This document shows, in pieces, positions 9,643-16,597 of a DNA stretch of 64,000 nt; positions within the stretch are counted from its first letter, which is position 1, and the number at the start of each line of letters is the position of its first letter. Position numbers and translations under genes: made by a program. The stretch comes from an uncultured Parabacteroides sp. (GTDB lineage: Bacteria > Bacteroidota > Bacteroidia > Bacteroidales > Tannerellaceae). The DNA lies in assembly GCA_949295065.1 (NCBI GenBank), contig CASFJQ010000005.1, positions 62,001 to 126,000 of the forward strand. The letters run 5' to 3'. The notes below the pieces were generated by a model. The model saw only the letters and a list, made by a program, of their open reading frames with translations. It searched no databases and was not told the DNA's origin.

Positions 9643-9861
9643 ATGCGGATTTAATTAATGGAACAATTGAAAAAAATTCTCAAACAGTCAATAAACATCT
9701 ATTGCCTGCCTTGGATTAGACCTGCAAAACACATACAAATATAATACATTCAAAAGATGCTTATTAAGATTTTATACTATTTTTGTAGGGAATAAAAATC
9801 CTAAGGAATTATTCTACGTCTTATCCGGCGGGGATTTTCCTGAATTAAAAAATGACATTTT

Positions 9862-10500
9862 ATGAAAAAGCAGCTTTTAGTTTTAGGCATGAGTTTGCTG
9901 AGTTCGGCAACTTTTGCGCAAGGGCTCGACGTTATCAAACTAAATGCCCCAAGTAAAAACCGCGGTGTATCAATTACCGAAGCGTTGCAAAACAGACATT
10001 CCGACAGAGAGTTCGACAGCAAGGAATTGTCCATGCAGGACCTTTCAGACCTTCTTTGGGCTGCGAACGGTGTGAACCGCCCGGACGAGAAGAAAAGAAC
10101 AGCTCCATCGGCCCTCAACAAACAGGAAGTTGATGTGTATGTATTCAAAAAAGAAGGTGTTTACAAATATGATGCTTTTGCCAATGAGCTTAAGCCGGTG
10201 GCAAATGGCGACCATCGCAAGCTGATTGCCGGACAGCAGGACTTCGTAATGTCGGCACCGATTTCAATTCTTCTGGTTTCCGATGTTTCAAAATTTGGCA
10301 ACAACACGGAGAAATCCAGAATAACAACAGCTTGCGATGCAGGAATAGTCTGCCAGAACATCAATCTTTTCTGTGCAGGAATAGGATTGTCAACAGTTCC
10401 GCGCGCCAGTATGGATGTCGAAGGCATCAAGTCGTTGCTGAAACTGACCGACAGCCAGATTCCTCTTCTTAATAATCCTGTAGGTTATCCAAAGAAATAA
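9862..10500 (+). CDS. Secreted nitroreductase-family (SagB/ThcOx-like) oxidoreductase
   Basis: A protein of 212 residues with a signal peptide ending in TFAQ, so it is probably periplasmic. The rest matches the FMN-binding nitroreductase superfamily, SagB/ThcOx branch: RHSDREFDSKELSMQDLSDLLWAANGVNR near the N-terminus and a C-terminal CQNINLFCAGIGLSTVPRA helix region. No natural substrate is indicated; there is no peptide-toxin biosynthesis cluster nearby, so a SagB-like role in heterocycle oxidation is unlikely. It is 6 bases ahead of the metallophosphoesterase gene and probably heads that operon. Confidence 0.82.
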   Translation: MKKQLLVLGMSLLSSATFAQGLDVIKLNAPSKNRGVSITEALQNRHSDREFDSKELSMQDLSDLLWAANGVNRPDEKKRTAPSALNKQEVDVYVFKKEGVYKYDAFANELKPVANGDHRKLIAGQQDFVMSAPISILLVSDVSKFGNNTEKSRITTACDAGIVCQNINLFCAGIGLSTVPRASMDVEGIKSLLKLTDSQIPLLNNPVGYPKK

Positions 10501-10506
10501 GACAAT

Positions 10507-11580
10507 ATGCCCTTTATATTTATTTTCTGTGCATACCTTATTGCCAATGTGTATATAATAAGGTATGCACGCAAAGCTTTGCCGTCAGACCGAAGAAAAA
10601 CAAAAACAATTCTGACCGTATTGTTTGCTCTTTGTGCTTTGGCTATATTTCCTGAATTCCTGTTCAAAAAATATATCGGCGAAACCGGAATTATGCAGTC
10701 GCTTCATTTCGTCGGTTGCAGCTGGTTGGTGTTCACTTTATATATGACTGTCGGTTTGTTGGTTTTCGACATACTGAAACTTTTCCGCATAAAGATAAAA
10801 CACAGTTTTTGGATTACGCTGGCAGCCGTTTCCGTACTTCTCGGCTATGGATATTGGAATTACAGGAATCCGAATATTAAGAATATCGAACTGGATACCA
10901 ATGGAAAGCTGAAAAAAGAAATTACTATAGCAGCCGTCAGTGATATTCATCTCGGTTATGGAACCGGAAAAGAGCAGATGAAAGAATACGTGCAGCTGAT
11001 AAATTCGCAGAATCCGGATATAATAATCATTGGAGGCGATTTGATTGACAACGATATTCGCCCTGTGTGGATGAGAAGGATGCAGGATGAGCTGAACAGC
11101 CTGAAAGCTCCGTCGGGGGTTTACATGGCACCGGGGAACCACGACTATTTCAGCGGGATTGAAAACACGCGCAAGTTCATTTCCAAAACACAAATCACAT
11201 TGCTCGAAGATTCTGTTGCCGTGATTGAGGATTTGGGAATACAAATTGCAGGGAGAAAAGACAAAAGGCAGAAAGACAGACTACCGCTGAAACAACTGAT
11301 GCAGAGAACAGACAGCGAAATGCCCGTGATATTGATTGACCATCAGCCGTATGATTTGCAGGAAACAGCTGATAATAATGTATATTTGCAATTCAGCGGA
11401 CATACACACCGCGGACAGATTTGGCCACTGAACTGGCTGACGGATAATTTGTTTGAAGTCAGCCACGGTTACGTCAAGAAAGGAGAAAGTAATATTTACG
11501 TTTCGTCTGGTCTGTCATTGTGGGGACCGCCGTTCAGAATCGGCACTGAAAGCGAAGTTGTTGTATTCCGGCTTAAATAA
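10507..11580 (+). CDS. Membrane-anchored metallophosphoesterase (first of a tandem pair)
   Basis: About 357 residues: several hydrophobic segments within residues 1-120 anchor it in the inner membrane, followed by a calcineurin-like phosphoesterase domain from about 138. Metal-site motifs are in order: VSDIHLG, GGDLID, PGNHDY, DHQPYD and GHTHRGQIWP (His at 299 and 301). This arrangement resembles the YkoQ/YaeI group; YaeI-like enzymes act on lipid-linked or phosphodiester substrates, but the substrate here is not known. It follows the nitroreductase by 6 bases and is followed after 28 bases by a paralogue, so all three are probably one operon. Confidence 0.88.
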   Translation: MPFIFIFCAYLIANVYIIRYARKALPSDRRKTKTILTVLFALCALAIFPEFLFKKYIGETGIMQSLHFVGCSWLVFTLYMTVGLLVFDILKLFRIKIKHSFWITLAAVSVLLGYGYWNYRNPNIKNIELDTNGKLKKEITIAAVSDIHLGYGTGKEQMKEYVQLINSQNPDIIIIGGDLIDNDIRPVWMRRMQDELNSLKAPSGVYMAPGNHDYFSGIENTRKFISKTQITLLEDSVAVIEDLGIQIAGRKDKRQKDRLPLKQLMQRTDSEMPVILIDHQPYDLQETADNNVYLQFSGHTHRGQIWPLNWLTDNLFEVSHGYVKKGESNIYVSSGLSLWGPPFRIGTESEVVVFRLK

Positions 11581-11608
11581 TTTAATCAGCTCAAAAACTA
11601 AATTATAA

Positions 11609-12730
11609 ATGAAAGTATTCATCCAGTCCATTTTCGGACAAATCATACTGACGTCGTTCATTGCATGGCGCGGCTATCAGGCAGTTCCTTCCGGCAAGAA
11701 ATGGAAAGTTCCTTATTTTTTGTTTTTCGCCCTGGAATTTTGCCTTTTCATGTTCGGATATATTTTCCGTAAAGACTTGCCGGACGATATCATGCTTCCA
11801 CTTATGATGATATGCAACACATGGTATATTGCTTCATTATATATAACAATGTGTATAATAGCAATCAAGGTTCTGCGCTTTTCCGACCGGTTCATACACT
11901 GGATTCCGGTATTCGTAAAGCGGAACAGTATTGCTGTTAAGCGGGTTCTTTTCCTTTCGGTTCTTGTTGGAGTGTCAATTCTGATGGTTATTGCCAACCG
12001 TACGGTTACAAATCCTGTGGTGAAACACGTTTATATGACTTTGCCAAAGAAAGGAAGCACACGCGACAGCCTTAAAATCGCAATGATGACAGACCTTCAT
12101 ATTGGTGAGGTAATACAGAAATCTATGGTTCAGAAATATGTAGCTCTCTGCAATGCCGAGCATCCGGATATGGTTGTCATGGTTGGCGACATTATGGATT
12201 ATGAATCCCGATTCGCCGAGAAATATCACTCGGACGAAGACTTACAGAAGCTGGACGCGCCATTGGGAAGTTATATTGTGAACGGGAATCACGAATTCAG
12301 AGCCAATATTAATGCCAAACGTATTATGCTGCGTAAAATGGGATGTCTTCTGATTGATTCCGTTGTAAGTCCGGATTCCACATTCCTGCTTATCGGACGT
12401 GATGACTTTGTGAACAAGAATAGAAAACCTCTGAATGAGATTCTGAAGAATGAACCGCATGATTTGCCAACGATTGTTCTTGACCATCAGCCATATTGTT
12501 TCAGCGAAATGAGAATGAACAATATTGATTTGGGATTGCACGGACATACACATAACGGACAGTTCTGGCCATATCCGCTGCTGATGAAGTTCATATATGA
12601 ATGTCCTTATGGAGAATATAAAAACGGTCCGACTCAACACTACGTTTCTTCTGGTGTAGGTTGCGCCGGACCGCCTTATCGCGTCGGAACATTATCCGAA
12701 ATTGTTATTTTGCATCTGAAGTTTGAGTAG
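11609..12730 (+). CDS. Membrane-anchored metallophosphoesterase (second of a tandem pair)
   Basis: About 373 residues and the same design as the preceding gene: N-terminal membrane segments up to about residue 135, then motifs MTDLHIGE, VGDIMD, NGNHEF, LDHQPY and HGHTHNGQFWP. The third motif reads NGNHEF instead of PGNHDY, keeping the Asn and His metal ligands. The pair probably arose by local duplication with divergence. Its last 26 bases overlap the 3' end of the S41 protease gene on the other strand, so there is no room for a terminator between them. Confidence 0.88.
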   Translation: MKVFIQSIFGQIILTSFIAWRGYQAVPSGKKWKVPYFLFFALEFCLFMFGYIFRKDLPDDIMLPLMMICNTWYIASLYITMCIIAIKVLRFSDRFIHWIPVFVKRNSIAVKRVLFLSVLVGVSILMVIANRTVTNPVVKHVYMTLPKKGSTRDSLKIAMMTDLHIGEVIQKSMVQKYVALCNAEHPDMVVMVGDIMDYESRFAEKYHSDEDLQKLDAPLGSYIVNGNHEFRANINAKRIMLRKMGCLLIDSVVSPDSTFLLIGRDDFVNKNRKPLNEILKNEPHDLPTIVLDHQPYCFSEMRMNNIDLGLHGHTHNGQFWPYPLLMKFIYECPYGEYKNGPTQHYVSSGVGCAGPPYRVGTLSEIVILHLKFE

Positions 12731-14411
12731 CAGGTTCTTCTGCCGGCTTTTCCAATGCCTTTCTGTACATTTCAGGGTCGGCAAGAACTTCGAGAGCTTT
12801 GTTCAGGACTTCATCATCTCTGAGGTTAAATATCAACTCTCCTTTCTGATAATAATAGCGTTTCACTATCTCTGCAGAAAGGAGTTTCTTTACCTCTTTC
12901 TTGAATCGGTCGAAATCTCTGTTCAAATTAGGAGTCAGCTTTTCTTCCAAGGCTTTGAACAATGTTGAGTCTTCATCAAGATAACCTTCAAACTCAGCTA
13001 CTTCTTTCAGATTCTTTAGTGCCTTCTCACTCTGACGGTCATAAGTGAATTTCTTTTCTGAAGCATAAGCTTTGAATGCTTCGAAATCCTCATCCGAAAG
13101 TTCGAACTCTTCAACCGGAGGTATAGTTTCGTGCTTCTGAACCCATTCTGTAACGTAGTCCATCAGCACAGTGTCAACAGCAAGGTAATACATCATTGTC
13201 GGCATCTTAGGCTCTTCGACCTCAAATTCAGGACGAACACCGCCGCCATCACGCACCGGACGTCCGTTCTTTGTATAGAACACTGAAGTCAGGCTGTCAG
13301 GAATAGCCTCGACAGAACCATCTTCCTTGCGGTGAGTGTAGTCCATCTGCTGAATGCAACGGCCGCTTGGAATATAATATTTGCTTATTGTCACCTTAAG
13401 GCTTCCGTTATAAGGCAATTCTCTCGGAGCCTGAACAAGACCTTTTCCGAACGAACGCTGTCCGACAAGAACTGCACGGTCCATGTCCTGTAAACCTCCG
13501 GAAAGGATTTCGGCAGCAGAAGCTGAACCGCCGTTGATAAGAACTGCTATCGGCATAACTGTGTCAATCGGTTCAACCGGAGTGCGGTAAGTTCTGTTCA
13601 TAGCCGGATTCTTTGCCTTTGTCGAAACCACTTCAGTTCCTTTAGGCGTAAACATACCGACAATCTGAACTGCGCCGTCCAGAATTCCACCGCCATTGTT
13701 ACGTAAATCCAGAACCAAAGATTTTATGTTGTGGTTCTTTTTCAGGTCAGTGAAAGCATCTTTCACTTCCTGCGCGCTTTTGTCGGTGAAACCTTTCAGA
13801 TATATATATCCGACACTATCGTTTCGGACACCATACCAAGTAACCTGGTCAACAACCACTTTTTTCCTAATTATCTCAAATTTCCTCGGTTTCTTCTCGC
13901 CCGGACGCTGGATGGTAAGCGTCATCTTAGAGTTTGGAACACCTTTGAGTAGCTCGCTCACCTTGTCGCTCTGCATTTTGGAAACATCAATTGTGTCAAC
14001 AGCAAGAATCAGGTCGCCTGCCTTAAGTCCTGCTTCGGCAGCCGGCATTCCTTCAAACGGTTCTGCAATCATAGCACCGCCGTTTTTATTTCTCTGTCGT
14101 ATATATGAACCAATACCGCCGTATTCGCCTGTCACCATTTGCTTGAAATCACCCATTTCCTCCTCAGGAATATACTCAGTATAAGGGTCAAGTCCTCCAA
14201 GCATTGAGTTTATACCGCGTCGCACTGTTTTCTCAACATCAACGGTATCGACATAGAACATCTCGACTTCCTTCACCAAGGCGTTAAGTATATCAAGGTT
14301 CTTGCTCACTTCAAAACGGTTGTCTTTCACTTGTGCTCCAGCCGGAGCAACAGCACCCGAAAGAAGTAAAGAGCAGACAAGCCCCAAAATAGATTTTCGT
14401 TGCATATGCAT
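12705..14411 (-). CDS. S41-family C-terminal processing peptidase
   Basis: A periplasmic serine protease of 568 residues that trims C-termini of exported proteins. It has a signal peptide ending in AGAQ, a PDZ domain at about 92-172 (GLKAGDLILAVD) and the S41 core. The nucleophile is Ser298 in GGSASAAE and the general base is Lys323 in SFGKG, 25 residues apart as in Prc/CtpA. A C-terminal helical extension beyond about 430 is usual for the Bacteroidetes form. The start could also be the second Met two codons later. The gene converges on, and overlaps by 26 bp, the metallophosphoesterase gene. Confidence 0.93.
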   Translation of the reverse strand: MHMQRKSILGLVCSLLLSGAVAPAGAQVKDNRFEVSKNLDILNALVKEVEMFYVDTVDVEKTVRRGINSMLGGLDPYTEYIPEEEMGDFKQMVTGEYGGIGSYIRQRNKNGGAMIAEPFEGMPAAEAGLKAGDLILAVDTIDVSKMQSDKVSELLKGVPNSKMTLTIQRPGEKKPRKFEIIRKKVVVDQVTWYGVRNDSVGYIYLKGFTDKSAQEVKDAFTDLKKNHNIKSLVLDLRNNGGGILDGAVQIVGMFTPKGTEVVSTKAKNPAMNRTYRTPVEPIDTVMPIAVLINGGSASAAEILSGGLQDMDRAVLVGQRSFGKGLVQAPRELPYNGSLKVTISKYYIPSGRCIQQMDYTHRKEDGSVEAIPDSLTSVFYTKNGRPVRDGGGVRPEFEVEEPKMPTMMYYLAVDTVLMDYVTEWVQKHETIPPVEEFELSDEDFEAFKAYASEKKFTYDRQSEKALKNLKEVAEFEGYLDEDSTLFKALEEKLTPNLNRDFDRFKKEVKKLLSAEIVKRYYYQKGELIFNLRDDEVLNKALEVLADPEMYRKALEKPAEEPATQTSDAK

Positions 14412-14553
14412 TATATTCTTATTTTTCTACATTAATATATTAGTCTGTTCAAGTGCCGCAAATTATATAATTTGCAAAAGTTACAGGAATTAAATGAAAT
14501 CACCACACTTTTTCCACCTAAAAAGCTCGTAAATGTAGATAATATGTTTCTTT

Positions 14554-15531
14554 TTATGCCAAAATATCCTTTACTTTTAACTTTATTTGTTCCCATTTGT
14601 CAGCAGGAATCTGAGGTCCGACAACGTCGATTACATATCCTGCAAGAACAGAACCGATGCGTGCAGACTGCTCAAGAGTTGCACCTATGCTCTGCCCGTA
14701 AAGGAAACCTGCGGCAAAATTATCACCGGCACCTGTTGTGTCAACTGGTTTTCCACCTTCGGCGGCTATTTTAATAAATGAGCCCTTGCTTCCTACGATT
14801 GAACCTTCTTTACCCAAAGTTACCAAAGATATATCTACCATTTCCGACAAAGATTTCACAGCCTCAACAGCTGGCAATCCAGTATAAGACTCCGCTTCAC
14901 TTTCATTGCTGAAAAGAATATCCACATAAGCCGGAATAATTTCATCAAGAAAACCTCGGAAAGCATTTACGATATTGAAGTTCGACAAATCCAAAGCAAC
15001 TTTCAATCCAAGTTTCTTTGAACGTTTCATAATTTCACGGACCAAATTGTCGTTTACCAGCAAATATCCTTCTATATATATGTAATCATACTGGCTCAAC
15101 ACTTCGTCTGAGATTTCTGAAGGGTCAATTGTCGGCGCCGGACCAAGAAATGTTCCCATTGTGCGCTCTCCATCCGGAGAAATTAGCACTGTGCAGCTGC
15201 CGGACGGACCATTTTCTTTAATAAAATATGGAACTACGCCTACTTCCAACAAAGAATTTTCATAGAATTTTCCTATTTCATCATCTCCAATCTTGCCAAT
15301 AAAACCTGAATTTCCGCCCAAACATGATATCGCACGCATTGTGTTGCAAACTGAACCACCGGGAGTCTGAGTTGACTCTTCCCCAGATTGTGCAGCACGT
15401 ATTGCAAACATTTTCTCCCTGGTAATCATATCCATAGCACCTTTCTGGATACCTATTTCAGCGAGCTTTTCATCACTTCTTAAACGGCTTAACACATCTA
15501 CTAAAGCATTTCCTAAACCTAAAACCTTCAT
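14554..15531 (-). CDS. PfkB-family carbohydrate or nucleoside kinase
   Basis: A cytoplasmic ribokinase-fold kinase of 325 residues. The N-terminal MKVLGLGNALVDVL and the C-terminal anion-hole/catalytic block VDTTGAGDNFAAGFLYG, with Asp as the base, define the family; GGSVCNTMRAISCLGG is the substrate-lid region. The pattern resembles adenosine-kinase-like members of Bacteroides, but sugar kinases cannot be excluded. I chose ATG 15531 because the family's first strand begins there; an ATG at 15564 would add 11 atypical residues. The promoter of the tRNA-Asn genes lies just upstream on the other strand. Confidence 0.88.
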   Translation of the reverse strand: MKVLGLGNALVDVLSRLRSDEKLAEIGIQKGAMDMITREKMFAIRAAQSGEESTQTPGGSVCNTMRAISCLGGNSGFIGKIGDDEIGKFYENSLLEVGVVPYFIKENGPSGSCTVLISPDGERTMGTFLGPAPTIDPSEISDEVLSQYDYIYIEGYLLVNDNLVREIMKRSKKLGLKVALDLSNFNIVNAFRGFLDEIIPAYVDILFSNESEAESYTGLPAVEAVKSLSEMVDISLVTLGKEGSIVGSKGSFIKIAAEGGKPVDTTGAGDNFAAGFLYGQSIGATLEQSARIGSVLAGYVIDVVGPQIPADKWEQIKLKVKDILA

Positions 15532-15558
15532 TTTTTTCAAATTTTTTCTGCAAATATA

Positions 15559-15589
15559 TTGCATATTTCAAAAATACCTCGTACTTTTG
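15559..15589 (+). promoter_or_regulatory. Predicted promoter of the tRNA-Asn cluster
   Basis: TTG at 15559-15561, a 20-base gap and TACTTTTG at 15582-15589 fit the Bacteroidetes -33/-7 pattern closely. Transcription would start near 15596, about 45 bases before the first tRNA. Confidence 0.7.
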
Positions 15590-15642
15590 CAGTGCAATTT
15601 AAGGGAAGGACGTAAGTCAAGAACTTAGAAAAGCAACAATAC

Positions 15643-15716
15643 TCTTCCTTAGCTCAGTCGGTTAGAGCATCTGACTGTTAATCAGAGGGTCCTTGGTTCA
15701 AGTCCAAGAGGAAGAG
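15643..15716 (+). tRNA. tRNA-Asn (anticodon GTT), copy 1
   Basis: Acceptor TCTTCCT pairs with AGGAAGA, the anticodon arm TCTGA-CTGTTAA-TCAGA gives GTT, and the T arm is CTTGG/CCAAG. Length 74 nt, discriminator G, CCA not encoded. First of three tandem copies. Confidence 0.96.
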
Positions 15717-15727
15717 CAAAAATAAAT

Positions 15728-15801
15728 TCTTCTTTAGCTCAGTTGGTTAGAGCATCTGACTGTTAATCAGAGGGTCCTTGGTTCAAGTCCAAGAAGAAGA
15801 G
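15728..15801 (+). tRNA. tRNA-Asn (anticodon GTT), copy 2
   Basis: Same cloverleaf as its neighbours; the acceptor stem is TCTTCTT/AAGAAGA, a compensated C-G to T-A change relative to copies 1 and 3, and the D loop reads AGTTGG instead of AGTCGG. The paired change shows that the stem is under selection. Confidence 0.96.
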
Positions 15802-15811
15802 CAAAACAAAT

Positions 15812-15885
15812 TCTTCCTTAGCTCAGTCGGTTAGAGCATCTGACTGTTAATCAGAGGGTCCTTGGTTCAAGTCCAAGAGGAAGAG
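15812..15885 (+). tRNA. tRNA-Asn (anticodon GTT), copy 3
   Basis: Identical in its 74 bases to copy 1 as far as I can read. Ten bases separate it from copy 2, so the trio must be processed from one transcript. Confidence 0.96.
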
Positions 15886-15889
15886 CAAT

Positions 15890-15930
15890 AAAGAGAGATA
15901 CTATCAAGTACCTCTCTTTTATTTTGTCTC
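15890..15930 (+). terminator. Terminator of the tRNA-Asn operon
   Basis: AAAGAGAG at 15890-15897 pairs with CTCTCTTT at 15912-15919, followed by a T-rich run. It begins five bases after the last tRNA. Confidence 0.75.
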
Positions 15931-15953
15931 TTTTCAAACAGTTTTAAACAGGG

Positions 15954-16291
15954 TTATCAACCAGTTTATCAACATCCGGATAGTTTTTCAACAGGTTTTT
16001 CAACAAACTTATTCACATTTCCACTAGTTTTCAACAACACTCTGTGTAAATCAAATTAAACGGTGTTTTCAACATTCTCTCCCAATAAACAAGTTTTTTA
16101 ACAGGGTTATCAACAGACTTTTCAACAAATAACAGAGTTATCAACAGGATTATGTTAATAACCATTCCATCCATTCGTTAAACCAACCAGATATAAACAG
16201 GGTTTTCAACAGGTTTATCAACAAACTTATCAACATTATTCTAAGTTATCAACAAATTCTCTTCAAATCCCATTTCCAACAGATATCAACA
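15954..16291 (+). other. Candidate replication origin: cluster of DnaA-box-like sites
   Basis: Twelve exact TT[A/T]TCAACA sites, all on the plus strand, start at 15966, 15985, 15997, 16028, 16066, 16107, 16119, 16138, 16203, 16215, 16227 and 16246. Spacings of 12 and 19 bp recur. Near-matches are at 15954, 16095, 16273 and 16283, and TTATTCACA at 16009 fits the classical DnaA box TTATNCACA exactly. The region has no ORF, is AT-rich and lies 19-21 kb from parAB. Seen: the cluster. Inference: that it is oriC. It could instead be a regulatory array for the downstream receptor. Confidence 0.6.
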
Positions 16292-16379
16292 TTCATACAA
16301 ATACTACAAACCAAATACTTCATCCTATTGCATTTATAATTTAGAATGATTGTATTTATATCTCAATTTTATCTTTACC

Positions 16380-16479
16380 AAAATATCGGACCACCTAGGT
16401 AGCTCAATCAGCTCACCTAGGTTGATTGATTAACTCACCTAGGTTGATTGATCGGCTCACCTAGGTGGTTCGATATTTT
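16380..16479. repeat. ACCTAGGT palindrome array, exact 22-bp period, with inverted ends
   Basis: The 8-bp palindrome ACCTAGGT starts at 16393, 16415, 16437 and 16459, exactly 22 bp apart each time. The block is bounded by 21-bp arms (16380-16400 and 16459-16479) that are inverted copies with one mismatch, starting AAAATATCG and ending CGATATTTT. The inner flanks repeat TTGATTGAT. It lies about 120 bp upstream of a receptor gene and next to the origin-like cluster; it may be an operator array or an origin element. Confidence 0.85.
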
Positions 16480-16597
16480 GAATACTATAAATCTGGCAAA
16501 TTATACTTATAATTACATTATATATTTAGCATAATCTCTTTTAAACTTTAAAAGACAAAAGTTGTCTATTCTGTAACAGAAAAAACAATAGTAACAA

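Noticed and set aside
12705..12730. The 26-bp overlap of two convergent genes as an assembly error
   Set aside because: Both proteins end with plausible family C-termini, and similar short convergent overlaps occur at 24483-24511.
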